64,000 nucleotides of DNA from Toxoplasma gondii ME49 (lineage: Eukaryota > Apicomplexa > Conoidasida > Eucoccidiorida > Sarcocystidae). Positions 1-13,896 of the stretch are shown here, one piece after another; position 1 is the first letter of the stretch; every line of letters starts with the position of its first letter. The translations under genes and the position numbers were made by a program. The stretch is taken from NCBI RefSeq assembly GCF_000006565.2, contig NC_031472.1:592727-656726 (forward strand), written 5' to 3'. Under the pieces are notes generated by a model that saw only the letters and a list, made by a program, of their open reading frames with translations, searched no databases and was not told the origin of the DNA.

Positions 1-3000
1 GATGGCGGTTCGGACGGTGTTTGGTCTTGCGAGCAAGGGTCCCGTAGGAGAAAATGCTACGCAGACGAAGAAAAAGCACTTGCAGCCGTGACCGTCAAAA
101 AACAGCGCAAAAAGTGGCCTCTACAAGCAGTGTGAGAGAGCGTCGAGTTTAGCAGTGCGGTGCTGCGGGAACAGGAAGAACATCACAATATCGGAGCCGC
201 TAGCACAATCGCGACACGCTGCCTAGTTACGCGACAGTTTTCTCAAGCCGCGGCGCGGCCAAGCATGTGATGAGCGTGGACTGACCCTGCTCCTCTGCGG
301 CGTTGCCGGCAGTGTTAGTCGAGACGAGTTAGGAAGACCCAGCAGAGGTTCGGCGAACAGCAGCTAGCTGGGAGGACACGATTTTGCCACGGGACGAAAC
401 GAAATGGGCAAGGCAGGGTGCAATGTGATGTTTTTTTCGCTTGAGCGACCGGAGAGATGTCCGAACCTAGCTTTCTTCCAAAATACAGTCGAAACAGGAA
501 TCCGGTTAGTAGGACGGGGATGTCCATAACCCAACGAAGAGGCACAGACGAGACGAGTACACTTGACGTAGGCGGCGCATGGGTCTCACCCCGTCTCCAG
601 TGCGATAAATGCTATGTGCTCCAGAAAAACGGCAGCGATGATGCGCAAAATGGACGGACTCCGTGGGCTCGAAGTCAGCTGTCTTTGTCCATCTTGGCAA
701 TGTTATGGCACTACGGATCACGTGTCCAAAAGTCCACCCCACGAGCAGACCATGGAATTGTCTTGTACGATCGCGACGGCGCGGTGGCGTGCCCGGGTAG
801 TCCCGTGTGTATAGGTAGGGACCCTATAGTTTCTTACGTTGACCTATCCGTTAACGATTCTACTTTTAGAGAGGGACTCAGTTGACCAGAGCCGGACCTT
901 CCAATGAAGAGCAGGGGCTTCTGCACGCCCCAGGAACGTCCCTGCAAGGCGTCCAAAGCACGTCGTCTTCCCCAAGGGGATCACAGTAATGCAGAGTTCA
1001 CCAAAGCAACAGCCGACTCGCTCTGCCTTGATAACAGTATCTTCTATATAGTAGAACGGAAGCCGACGTAACTGAACCCTTGTCTGTTGTTCAGTTTGTG
1101 CTCGCCGCAGGGCAGGGGCAAGGGTATAAGACATCGGTCCCTGGTGCTGAAGAAGCGTGGCAGTCACCAACATCCATCTATCTTTTTATTTCCCTCTGTG
1201 TTGGCCACAAGCTGACAGAGGATGCTTGTGCCGCGATGGCCCCAAATCTCTAGTGGAGTTAACTTTTTACGGTGGGGGGGAGGGGGTTCGCACAGACTGT
1301 CACCTTTTCGGTGGACTGCTATTAGCGATTCTGGCAGTGTTCTCGGTGGCGATGGAAGAGCGTAGCAGGATGGTCCTCTCTAGTTCCATAAACCAGTTGC
1401 GCTCACACAATCGAGCCAAAGCAACTGCATACTAACCACTTCCCGTCTTTGCTTTATAGGCCCCCTAGGGGAAGCGAAGCTCAGATGCCGCATACTATGC
1501 CAACACTGCCAGAACTGTGTATACAATCCCACTGACGATCAGGATTTCAGTAAGCATTGTGGTTGTTGATTCACTGGCCCTTTACCAGTGTTACCTGCTA
1601 GACGGATGGTGTACAAGCCAGGTCCACATGACTCCCCAATGGGCTTCCAGTGAAAATTTCGGTAGATTTTTTATGAAACTCACGTAGGCGGGAAACACCT
1701 ACATCGGACTATGGCGTGGCACGAATCTAGTGGCAGAATTTCACCTTCTGTGGCTCATGGATAGCAGATTCAGGGCCACTTGGTCGTATGTGGCCCACAG
1801 TTCGTATTCTACTTCTTTCTGTCCGCGTCTTCGTGTGAACAGATTTACTCAGGTTGCAGCTAGGACAGCTTCCAACGTAGCCCTTGGCAGTCAATTGTGT
1901 GTGCTCCCTTCCTCCCAACGCATAATTTGTCTGTGACCCGGCATGGAGAGCGGCGCCGCCGGGTTCTCTTTGTGTATTTTGATATCCCCACTTCAGTGGT
2001 ATCCATGAAGCAAATGGTCGACGTCCAGGAGACAAAAAGAGCGAGCAAAGCCTTCAGTTGCGGTGTGCCCCTTTTTTTCGGTATACTATTCTGTGCACAT
2101 GCCAGGCTCAATGCCTAAGGACCATCAGTGCAATATTACGAATCCGATCTGTGCTTGCAGTCGCTTCTGAATGCGTCGCCTCCATCGAAGTGGTGTCTGC
2201 GGCCTTACAAGTCGGCAGTTGCGGTGATTTGCCCAAGTTCTTGCCCGGGCATGAACCATGCTGGTGACTAGATGTGCAGAAATGGGTTTCAACGAGGAAG
2301 CCGCTTTAGGGGGAATCCTGAAGCTTTCGCCTTCCTTTCCGAGGGCACGATTCCCAGGATGGCGATCAATCAGTCTTGCAGGCCCCTCCCTTGACCATCA
2401 CTACAATTGCGTCCGATATACTACTGTTCCGGTTATCGTTTCTGCTCACTGACATGCAGCATCTTTTCTGGCTCGATTCTGATCATTCGACCTTCATCTG
2501 TGAGCATCTTTTGTCGAGCTGTGGCTATGATTCGCCTTTTTGTAGGACATATCTCTCTTGGGACATCCGAGGCTATTCACGGGGGCGCTGTTCCAGAATG
2601 AAGTGTTATCCTGTGTCACATAGGCCCTGACGGTATATTAATTGATCTGCCCTCCCATGCCAGCCCTCGACAGTCCAATGTGTCACAAAAGGGACATTGC
2701 ACGTACAGTAGCACACGGAGAAGCAGAGAATCCGGGTCAGCATAGTCATATTCTGTCACACCGCGAACCTCAGCATTTTCACAGATTCTCTTGTTCAGGG
2801 TTGAAATTCAGAGCCCGTGGTTCTGTGAGCTGTTTTCTTGACATGCTTTCATTGATTCATTGCCTAGTTGATTCTACTTGCCTGCTCCCCTGTCACACAG
2901 GCCTTTTGTTTTACCACACAGCTCTGGCAAGTGACACCCGAGTTTTTTCAGACTCCGTGTCGGCTACCGACGCACCAAGTAGCCTCCCGGCGCGACTCGG

Positions 3001-4180
3001 CGCATTTACCCAAGAATTTTTGCGGTGAGGTATGCCTCATCTTGGGGTTCCCGCAGCTCCAACAGATTGCATGGCTGAGATGGTTTAATGAGCATTTCAT
3101 TTCGCGTGCCGTTCGGAGCTTCTGGCGCACGCCGTGTGCCAAATTTGTCGGAGTTGCCTGGGTTGAGCGACGGTCGTGGTCACTGAGGAAGGCTCTCAAG
3201 CCGAGGTATAATACGACAGGACCTTTGTCGCAAATTGCTGTGAGTGTGTGTTTCGAAGTAAGTGGCCTCTGGCGCTTTGTGGAATCTCTTTCTCTTAACG
3301 CAGGCACCGATTTGCCGTCTTTCCAGGCGTTGCAGTACTGAATCGTGACGCTTGCAAACGCGTTGCGGTCAGAACAAGAGATTTTTTTCACACCAGGAGA
3401 GGATGGTTCTGCTTTGTCGAAACTGGTGAAGTTCGGCCTTTCTAGTGAGTCGGACTCTAGAAAGTGAAAAGACAAAGCTTTTCTGTTAACTGAGTCAAGA
3501 CAGGGTCGTCCACACTCGCGTGCAAAGGCCGCCATCATTCGCTGCACGGCGCAAAGGGTTTGGGGTTCCGCGCCGTAACACCTCGCGAGGGGGGTGGATC
3601 ACTGCCGTTCAACCAGCCATGCAGGTACCTTATCGTGTGTCTTGTCTTCATCGGCAAATTTCTCTTGTTCTAGTTACCTCGCGAAGATTTACGATATTCT
3701 AGCGAACTATCTCATTTGAACCTCCTTAGTTTTCGCTTTTCTTTCAGAGCAACCCATTCACGTCATGGTGTATCCCTTTTCACAACAAACCAGGGGGGGT
3801 TAAATCTGCCCCGCCCTCCTCTTTTCCTGCTCGCCAGATTCTTTTTCCGATGCGCCTCTGCTCATCGGAGCTCGGGTAGCCAATCTTGTTAAACCGCCTC
3901 TCTTGTGTATCCGCCATTCTCCATGTTCTAAAAGGACCCGCTGTCTCTGTGAGGCACACTGGACCTTTTTTTAGACCGTTATATGCCTTTCCGAATACTT
4001 CTGTCTTGCAGACTCGCCGAGCCGGGGCCACCCCCCCTCGGTACCGCAGTTCACCGTACATCTTCGAGTAGAAGCTGTTTCGCTGTACGCTGCTGTCCTT
4101 GTTCGAGTCTTTATTCGAGCACCCCGCTTTCCTGTTCTCTCCAGATTTAGGTGCACCAGTGCCTTACTTGGGACCTCTTG
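1..4180. other. Intergenic / upstream region, no gene supported
   Basis: I find no convincing gene here. Open frames on both strands are short, overlap one another and lack codon bias or recognisable domains; the longest is 199 codons at 2948-3547 on the minus strand. A pyrimidine tract ending in CAG at about 4144 lies just before the first supported ATG at 4181, so a 5' UTR intron of the next gene could end there. The stretch is probably the promoter and 5' UTR of the gene starting at 4181, and possibly the flank of a gene outside the window. Confidence 0.5.
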
Positions 4181-7100
4181 ATGCCGCAACAGCGGTTCTC
4201 CGCAGCCGTCGGCTTCGGCCGTCGCGCTGATCCTTCATCATCCTCTTCGGACGAAGAAAACGGCCGGAAACTGGCGAGTCTTCGGACCTGCTTCGTGAAT
4301 ACTCGTGGAGTTAAATCGGGGGAAGATGATGTTTGGGTCGAGGTGTCGAGAAATCCTGTGCAAAGAGGTAGCGCGCGTGGTTCTCATTCGCACTCCCATG
4401 CTCTTCTAGAAGACGGTGTCAACTCAGCTGTTCCTTCACGCCTCAACAAAGGTGCAACTCGGCCACGAGCCGGGCATGCCTATCTCGACTCTGGGGAGTA
4501 TAACCAGGAGTCCAACAGATCTGAGGAAGGAGAAACGGAGGATGAGGAGGGAGGCCAACATGCGTATTACTCATGGGCGCGTGAGGGAGAAAGCAAGACC
4601 CGCGGCGAGACACAGTCGCTGTCTCAACATCGATCACCTGCCTTGTGGCAGAAGAACCATGGGCAAGACTCAGCCAGAAGACTAGGGCATTCTGGAGCGG
4701 GTCCGGAGGAAGAATGTTCTGAATCGGATGATGACGATCGGAGCTCCGACGATTTACCCGACAGGCGAGTCAGATCCATCATGAGAGAATAGAATATAGT
4801 CAATCTGTCGGAGTATCGAATCACGAGAGTAGAATTAAGACAGTCTTTCGGACTACCGAACCACATTTAAGCTAATGCAACGCGGTCACACACATACTTG
4901 CGGCGCATCCAAAGTGTCCACCTCTGCTGCTTTGCTGAGGACAAGGGACAACTCATTTCACTAAATGTGTACCTCTCATGTTGTTTCCCTGCTCTATACT
5001 GCTGAATCGGTTTATTTGCTGTCGAGCAGCCAACTTCCCCTTGCCCGTGCGTGTCCTCACGCGTTGTCTCTTGGTCGCCGCTGTGCCTCTTTTTCAGGTA
5101 CTTGCGCCAGCCTCACCCATCTGCGTTCCAGCGCTCAGCAGCTTCGTACCATGGCTCCGGCTCCCGCTACTCTACGGGCAGAGGCAGTCGACACGGTGAC
5201 GCTGAGGCTTCCGAAAGCGGTCAGGGGCGCTCAATTGTTGAACCGACTGTACGAAGACTCCAAGAAAGCAGCGCGAGGGAAGTTATGGCCACAGTGGTGG
5301 AGCCGCGTTTGAAGTGGAAGAAGTCTCTCGAAGCCTTTCAGTCTTGTCTCCGCATGGCGCCGAGTGACGACGAGGCAGTAGGCTACGAGTCGGACGAAGA
5401 AGACGAGAGGGAAGCAGAGAGTAGCAGACGTCCCGAGGTGCATCTGAGGGGTGTGGCTTCAGCGGAAGATACGGGTCACCGGAAACTCCGGTTCACCTCC
5501 AGTAGATCTCACGGTCAGGCAGGTCTGCATACCTATCCAGGACAAGACGAACTGGAAGACCAGGAAGAGGAAGAAGGCGAAGACGAGGAAGCAGACAGCG
5601 ACTTCGCACACCGGGTCGCAATGGCGACAGGGCCGAGAACGGGCCGACGTAGTCAACTTCCTTCGGAGCGAAACAAAGGCGATCGCTGCCCGATGCTGGG
5701 TCAGTGCCACGACGAGCAAATGTCTCGAAGACTCTGGGACGGTGAAGATGAAGAAGCAGAAGCGTTCTATCGAGGCGACACACTCTCCCGACAGCCGCCC
5801 TTCGCCTCTCGTTCCGTCTCTCTTCGCTCCTACCCCAGGCACACGCCGAGGGAGGACAGTGAAGACGAGGAGCAGCAGCTGGCTGAACTGAAGACCTATG
5901 TGAACAAAAAGCTATCCACCTTAGACCGACGTTACGGGGCTTTCCGCGGCGGTCGCAGAGCCGATGAAAGCGAAGACGAGGAAGAAGCGCGGGCGGTGAC
6001 TGAGTCCCGGAAGGCGTACCGAGGGACGCTGCTCGCTGCTTTGGCATCTGGCATGGGCGCGAATGATGACAAGAAAAGTCCTCGTTCTCCACGATTCGGC
6101 TCTGCAGACGACACCGACTGGGGCGAAGATACAGTATCGTCGCCTTCCTTTGGTGCGAAATCTCTGAAGTCCCCCGCCTGGAAACAAACGCGCGAGATGG
6201 TGGAGACAGGGGACAAGCAACGGGCAGCTCTCCTGTCCTCGGGTCTTCGTCTGACTTCTCAGGGCGACGCCGACACAGCTTCGACACTCACGTCAACTCC
6301 AAGAATTGAAAGTATTCGCCTTTCTTCTCCAGCTTCCTCCCCGTCTTCTTTCTCTGCTTCTTTTCCGTCTTCTGAAAACGTAGTGCCGAAAGAGAACGTC
6401 GGTTCGGGTGTCGCGGGTCGCGTTCAGCAAATGATGAGCGTCGACGAGGCGGACGGCAAAGGAGAAATTGGAATGCGGTTCATGTCTGTTGAGGAACACG
6501 ACGCGAAGCTGAAGGCCCTGCAAGATCGATACAGAGCGAAGTATGCAGAGCTGAAGCGGACTCCTATTCTCACTGAGAACGCAGAAGCGGAGGAAGAGGG
6601 GGACACAGCGGAAGTGCAGAACTTGCCAGGAGAAATAGAGCACGAACCCAGAGGAGACGCTGAAGAAGAAGATGTGAATCAGGTTGTAGAGGAAGAAAGT
6701 CCACGCGCTGCGACAGACGGTGAAGCGGAGGAGGAAGCAGGCGAAACCTGCGAGAGAGAAGACGGAACGGACGGTGAGGACGGCATCGGGAATGGCGAGT
6801 GTGGGGAACAAGACACTGTAGCACCAGAAGGTCAAGCTACCGAGGAGGAAAAGGAGGCAGAAGTTCACAGTGAGGAAGCGGAAGGAGATGTAATGGAGTT
6901 AGCTGAAGAAGAGCAGGAAGAAGGTGTGGCTACGCTGGCGCCTGAAGAGGCCGCTGAGGAATGTGCAGAAGAACACGAGGCAGAAGCCGGAAATGCAGCA
7001 AGGGAGGAAGATGGCGGCGAGTCTCCTCCCGGGACTGGAGAGGCGGAGAAAAAAGAGAAATCAAATATTAAATCACAGGTTGTTGAAGCTCTGCAGGATG

Positions 7101-10100
7101 TGCTTCTCTCCGTTCTCCGGCCTCCCGCCTCGCTGCCTTCCAACTCAGTCTCTTCTCTCGTGCCGCCCTTCGATAATGTTCCTGCGCCCGACACACCGTC
7201 AGCGTGTGCGACGCCGAGTGCAGTCGCGGCCCGGAGTCTCCTCGCGGCGCTTTTCGGCCGGACAGGCTCTTTGTCGTCTTCGGCTGACTCGAAAGAGCCT
7301 CTTCCTCTCACCGAAATCTCTCCTCGGGGCATGCGCGAGAACGAGAAGATCCTCCAGAGACTTGAGAACGCAAGTTTCGCTTCGGCTGAGTCGAATCTCT
7401 GGACAGCCGCTGCGGCAGTAGTCTCCGGAAATCCAGCGAGAGCCTTGGACACGGGAGATGGCATCATACGGTCAGTTCTCCCTTCCCCCAGAGACCACCC
7501 TGGTGGAGGGTCCTCGGAGACCGCGTGGAAGGCGTCAGGTGCCGCAGTCGCGACAGACTGGACGATCTCCTTAATGAGGCAGGGAAGAGACGGCGAGGAA
7601 CTGAGGCGGGCGGTGTGTCCTCGTGAGTTTCCCCTGGACGCTTTCCAGGGTGTGTCCGCAGATGGGGCAACCTCATTTGACGAAGCAAGTCGAGAATTTC
7701 CGACTTATCTTGCGAGCGCGTTTCGTCCTGCGGGGAGCACGCCTGCTGTCGCTGGATCTCGCTTCGACGGGGTAGATGTTGCCTCCTTTTTCGTCGGACG
7801 AGAGACGGAGAAGCGCCTGCCTTTCGATCACATGCGAGTAGGGGAGGGCGAAGAAGGACGAGACAGCATTTCCCACGTTCCGCTTTTCGCGGGAATCTCT
7901 GGCGGCTTCCAAGTAGACAACAGTGTTGTCACCATGCCACCTTCGAGTTTGCCATGCTCTCCTGAGCGGCAACAGGCACCTCATCAGGAAGAAGGGAGCT
8001 TCTCTGAGACAGACCGCAGTGACCCTCAAATCCCTTCCGCGGTCGAGAGCAGTTCTGCGTGCTCTCCATCTTCTGATTCGCCACATGCCTTCCCAGTCTC
8101 GAGTGTTACTCCGAAACTCCGCACCCTTTCGGAAACGGGATCGACAGTTGGGCGAAGAGGCCGAGGTGCCGCGTCAGTGACAAGCAGAGGCGAAAAGGCA
8201 AAGGAGACGGCCCCCCAAACGGGTGGCGAGACTCCTGCTGCATCGGAAGTCTCTCGACGAACCTCGACAGACTGCACCGGACGAGACAAATTGAACGAAG
8301 TCCGCAGGCAGCTAAAGGAGCGTGTCGGATTCCAGAAGAGTAAATCCATTGGGGACCAGCGGCCCAAGAGTCGTTCAGCCTCCGGAGTTTCATCGAGGCG
8401 GTGTGTATCTCGCCCGACGACCCCTCGGGAGATAGCCACTTCTACTCAGCGCCAGTCCCAGAGCTTCTTTTCCTTTGAGGGACCTGAGGTTGTGCGCTTC
8501 CCGACTGTAGGGGAGTTGAGAAGACAACTGGATATCTCGCAGCACACAGGGACAGAAGGGGATCGGCTTAATGGAAAAGGGGGCACGGGAAGCGCAGCCA
8601 TTTTAGCGCTTCTCACCGGCTCCAGCAGACTTCCGAAACGAGAGTTGCCTGTCCCCCCCCCCGGGCGCCCCAGGGACAGTGGACGGTCGGAGACAGAGAC
8701 AGGAAAGGCAACTAAGAAGCAGTCTGGACTCAAGACAGAGAGGCCTGGGCGCAAGTCTCCAGATCAGTCTCAAGAATTGTCGAGTTGGATCGTTTCTCCC
8801 CCTTCAAGAATGGCCAGCTCTGTGGCTCTGTGCACCACGACAGCTGGAGGATCGTCTCCGAGGGACAGAGAGAGAACCACTAGCTACGGGGGTGACTTCG
8901 AGAACGAGGAACACGACGAAGAACGCTGTGCGGCTAGCCCGCATCCGAGGCAAACGACGGCATCTGGAAGTGGCAAAAGAGTCGCGGAAACAGAAAAGAC
9001 AAGCGAAAAGAAGGGAAAGGGCGAAGGGAAAAGAGAGACGGGAGAACTCGGACATGGGGAGACTAAGAAGGCGGCAGTCAAGGCGAAAGAAGGGAGAGGA
9101 GGGCGGAAGAAGGACAAGAAGAAAGCTGCGGAAGAAGCACATCAGAGTGAAATAGAGCAGCCCATCTTCACTCCGGCTCCTCCCTCTTGCGGAGGCCGCG
9201 GAATCCAAGGCAGTTCAAAAAAGTCAAAAAAAGAAAAGACAGGTTGGAGCGGTCGTCGCGTCAGTTGCTCGCTCGAAAGCGAATCAATTTTGGAGCCTCA
9301 AGACAGTGTCGAAGCTGCCTCCGAACCAGAAAGCGAGTAGGACCCATTCACTTCCTGGGAGAATGGCCCAAGAACGTACAGTATATCTATAAATCTACCT
9401 ATACGCGTATACATGTACATACGAAACCGTCTGAGAACCTAGGTTTGGATGAGCTTGGATCTGTCTTTATAATCGCAAACGCAGCGCGAAGCAAAAAGTG
9501 TAAAACCTGTGGGTATCCTATGAAAAAGCTGGAAGGGAGAGCTACAGACGCGCCGAAGTTGTCTGAACCCATCCTTTCCAGTGCGTTTTGGTGCCTCTTT
9601 CGTTTACAAGGTGTCGTGCAATTTGTGCGGCGCTGTCTTGTCGACTGCGTCCTCAGGGCGACGGAGAAGGACCTGGAAGCCGAGAGGCACCGTCAAGAAA
9701 TGGAAGCGCACAAGGAGGAGCAAGCGCTTCTCCTCTCCGCGACACAGAAACACGTACAGGTAGGTTGTCTTACTTGCGGAAATGTCAGTAAATCAATTGC
9801 ATCGCTCCTCTTTCTGTGAGGTCCCGTGCGGGGTCGGACTTCATCTGGAAGTAGCAGGACAGGCATGAGTCGTGGCTGTCACTGCACATGGGGCAAGCTG
9901 TAGAAAATCCACATGGTGATATGGAAACAAGTTATGGTGGACATGCGGCGATGTGAAGTCCGTTTTCTGTTCCTATGTACGTGTCGAGACATCTCGTGTA
10001 TTTTTGCCATTCTTATTTATGTACCTATGTATTCACGGGTACGTACCGCTTCAGGTGTATGAGGGTGAAGGAGTTTTCAGCTGTGATGTACATGGTATCT

Positions 10101-13100
10101 ATCGCTCTGTTTGCACTTCCGCTCTTCCGCGAGGTCGAAGCAGCGAGTTCCCACGACCCTTGAGCATGTGCGGTGCGATGTGTCCATTGGGGTCTACGAA
10201 TCCCATTGCACGTAGCGGTTTTCTTTGCAACTTGAGAGTGCGTTTTTCTCTCGGACTAGGGAGTCCCTTCCCTCTCTCCCTCTCTCAGAATGGCGTCTCG
10301 GCACTTTGGTATGAGACAGTTTCTGAGTGTTTGTTTCATTTCCCCAGGAAGTCCACAAAGAGCTCGAACGCCTTGTTCGCGAGAACGCCACACTCCAAGA
10401 AGAAAAACAACAGCAAGAAATAAAAGTGCGCCAGATTTTGAAGACTGCCTCGCGTACGAATCTGCAGCTGCTTGCTCTGAAGGCCCAACAACCTGCGTGG
10501 GAGCGACTGAAGAAGAATGAGGAGCAACATCACGAGCTAGAGGCTTTGGAGAAGGAGCTTGAGAGCTTGAAGAGATCGGTGCAAGAAAGAACGTCCCGAG
10601 AACACGGAACGATTGTTGACCTTCAGGCACGCCTGGCTTCCACTGAACAACTGTTGAAGGAGAGAACGGAAGAGGTGGCGAGGAAGCGCGTGGCGCGAGA
10701 GGAAGAGGAACGAATCAGGGAGATCGTCTGCATGCAAGTGAGCACGCGCAATATGCTTGAATACCGGGAGGGAGCGGCAGAGGGAGGGCGTGCAGCAGGA
10801 GAAAGGCAATCTCACCAAGGCAGTTCCCGAGAAACGCAGAGAGAAAAGGGTGACCGAGATGAGAGTGACTATGGGAAGAATGGAAAGCTCGACAGAGATT
10901 GGAAACAGTGGCCAGAGAGGAGAAAAGCAGAAAGACAGCCACACTATGAACCGAGTCGCCTCAGGTCTGATATAGGAGACTGTCGGGGGAGACGGTTCGG
11001 AAGCGAGGGCGGAAGACGAGAGAGAAACGGCAGGACAAGTGCTACCGATGAGACGTACTTAGACAACCTCAAGAGGACACAAAAGGAAAGCGAAGAGACA
11101 AACCACGAGGGTCACCCGTGCCATGATTAGCGAATGGGATTCGTGGGAGCGGGAACAAAGTGATGCATCATTCGATCGGCTATCTTAAAAATGGTGTGCG
11201 GTGTCTCAGGACAGCGTGAATTGGATTCATTTTCAGAACACCTTGGCAGAATGTAGAACTTGCAAATGACGAATGCGCTTGCATTTCAGCCGCCATCGTC
11301 GCGAGCACCTTTCGTTTTGGTGTGACTCTTCTCAGGTTGAGGAGTGGCGCTTGCGTTGTGAGGCCCAGGCGGAGACACTTCAGCGTTTGACGACGCGTCT
11401 GAGTGGCGCCGAGCAAGCGAAGACACAGCTGGAGAGCAAATTGGCCGAGATGTTGAAGCTCATGGAGCGAGTGAAGGCGGCACTCGTGGCCACGAGAAAC
11501 GAAGCTGAGGAACACAAGAAAGCCCGTGAAAGCGCTGAGAAAGAACTCATATGGAAACACGCCAAGTCTGTCTCCTGTGGAGTCCAGACGGACACCGCTA
11601 GAGTGAAACATTCAGGAGATCAGGCGGACTTGCAGCCTCAGGTAAAGCGATACAGACGCCGCGAATGCAGCACTCGGTCTGATAGGTGGATACGGAATAA
11701 AGCACTGGCCGGTGGTATTCACTTTTAGATGCAGAGCTTTCGCGGAAGCGGTTCTTAGATGGGGAAAAAACGTTTAAGCGTTTTTCATGAATGTCTTTTG
11801 CTGTTTCAGCTTCTTTACGCGGTCGTCGTCTCATCATTTCGTTTGCAACTAGAGGGATGTGGGGGGTCCTTGGGGAAGGGGCACGGGGACGATGCCGTTT
11901 CATTCTCTTACGCTTCTAGATCTCTCTGGGTTTCATGCATGCGTTCAGTGATCTGTCAACTCGTGCAGCTGAATGATGGAAGAAATCTTCAGAGATCAGC
12001 TTTTATGGAAAAAGACCTGTCCCTCCCGTCTGCTCGTTAGGCTGAGTGAATGTGGGTCACATTATGCGTGGTTCTACACAGTTAAGGTTTTGCAGATTTC
12101 TCTGAGAGGTGCTGTAGGTATGACAGCGCAAACGTGTTCCGAGGAGGCTCTGCAACAGTCTGGTCGTTTGTGTTCTGGCTGTTTTGTGCAGAAGGACGTG
12201 AGGACTGTCGCCGTTCAGGTTGGTCACCCTAACGAGAAGTCCCTGCAAGCACAAGATTCAGTGCGCGATCAGAAGCTGGCCAGCGCCCTGGCTAAGCAGA
12301 AGCAGCTGACTCTGCAAGTTCGGGCAGAACACAAGAAGAGGGCGTCGGCGTGGTCTGCCGAGAAAGCGGAGCTCCAGGCACTCGTGATTTCTTTACAAGG
12401 GAGAATTGCAGAACTCGAGAAAATTCAGAAGCTGACTTCGGGCAACAAGTCCTCTGGCCCTGTCAACCCCGGCCTCGGTCCGTTTCATGCGAACTCGTAC
12501 GCAAGTGGGTATGCACTGCAGGTCGCAAGTCTGTGCTCACCTGGGATGGCCCCTGGCTTTGTAGCCTCTCCCTTTCCGCTGCCGCCCGTCTCGCGCGTGT
12601 CTCAGTCGGTACGCGACAATGCAACAGAGAAAGATGCGGGGAGGCACGGGACTCGGAGAAAGGACCTCGTCGCTCCCGTGGGGGCGGCACCGGAATTCGC
12701 AGAGCAAGAGGAGCAAGAGCTGCTTGATTTCGTCTCGGATTTGATTCACAGTGGGGACGCAGGCGAGTCGCCAGTGGTTGACAGAGTGCCAGAGGCAGGC
12801 AAGGAAGGCAAGGAACACGAGGACCATAGAGCCCAGCAACCAGAACGAAGAGATGACGAACATGACGTCATTGCGGAGGACCTCCGAGCGATGGATGAAA
12901 GTGTCAAAGTCCTCGAAGACCAGCTTGAAGAACGGCTCCGAATTCTGGGAACACATGAGGACAACCTGGACGCTCAGGGGGATAACCGCCAAGAGACGGA
13001 GACCGGAGAAAAGAAGGTTGAAGCATCTGGTGGAGCTGGGAGGCGGAGGCGGGGAGTTTCGTGGACCATCGATGAGAAACCATCGATCACGAAAGACGGT

Positions 13101-13896
13101 AGGCCACCAGAAAAAGACATCCCGCACAAACATGTTCGTATCCTTGCGCCCGATTTGCACGCACTTATATCGTCTTTGCGAGGGTTTGGGAGCAAGTGGA
13201 CACGCGCGTCATCGCCAAATTTCTTCTGTAAGTCTGTGTAACTGGTGGCTGGTGGTATGTCTGTGTGCGTGGTACCCTCACCCCTGAGCTGTACTTTACA
13301 TTGCCGAGGCAACACGCTTCAAACACACTTCTCTGTTTTTCTTTGTCATTTTCTCCAACATCGTTCCTTCTCCCACTCCCGTCCTGATTCCTCTTGGCTG
13401 TCGTTTGTCGCGCGTCTCAGGTCTTCGCTCTGAGGCCCGCTCTTCTCCCGCTGTCTCCCCGCGGACAGGAGTCGGCACCTACCAGAGCCGGTCTACAGAA
13501 AGTTCTGCCTCCGTTTTTTCTCGCAATTCACCATCTCCCAGCAGGCTGGATTCTCTCCTGGACTCCCCGGTAGATGCTCTGTATGCAGAGGCAGCCTTGT
13601 CTGGTCTGGAAGAGACGGGTTTGGCGGAGCTCTCTTTCCCTGGAGCAAGCGCAGGGGCGAGCGACAGTTCAGGTGACTTTGTGCAGACAAGAAGCATTGG
13701 CCAGATTTTTGCAGAAAAAACTGCGGTTCCCTCAGCGCACGATGCCCCGCAAACTGCCCCTTCTGGAGGGAAGAACTCTTACGACAGCATTTCTCAACTT
13801 CTAACAGAGTCTCGGCGGGAAACTCGCACATCTTCAGCTCGAGAGAAAGTACAGGAACTCCGGAGACAACTGAGGGAACATGGGGTGCTATCTTAA
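4181..13896 (+). CDS. Large acidic, coiled-coil protein of unknown function (7 exons, about 2377 aa)
   Basis: I do not recognise the family. Proposed exons: 4181-4764, 5098-9336, 9657-9759, 10348-10737, 11336-11641, 12192-13227, 13421-13896; every junction is phase-compatible. The start is the first ATG of the open frame (MPQQRFSAA). Residues 1-690 are Ser/Asp/Glu-rich and disordered (runs such as SDEEDE), about 690-840 are strongly Glu-rich, and 840-1600 are Ser/Pro and basic. Exons 3-6 encode about 300 residues of charged heptad-like coiled coil (for example LVRENATLQEEKQQQE), followed by another acidic stretch. A short module around RRQL occurs near residue 1260, and again at the very C terminus, with a shorter copy near 1335. 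Intron 1 needs a GC donor (AG|GCGAGT) to keep frame; the others use GT. Introns of 320-598 nt hold nothing I can identify. The coiled coil suggests a structural or scaffold role, but this is inference. Confidence 0.75.

Noticed and set aside
2948..3547. Minus-strand open frame of 199 codons, overlapped by a 157-codon plus-strand frame
   Set aside because: No domain, no phase-consistent neighbouring exons and average composition; chance open frames are expected in 4 kb of moderately GC-rich DNA.
10738..11130. Continuation of the open frame past exon 4 of the first gene
   Set aside because: A good donor (CAA|GTGAGC) ends the coiled coil at 10737, and the following sequence is Arg/Gly/Glu-rich without heptads. 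The next coiled-coil exon joins in phase, so this is probably intron. Intron retention remains possible.
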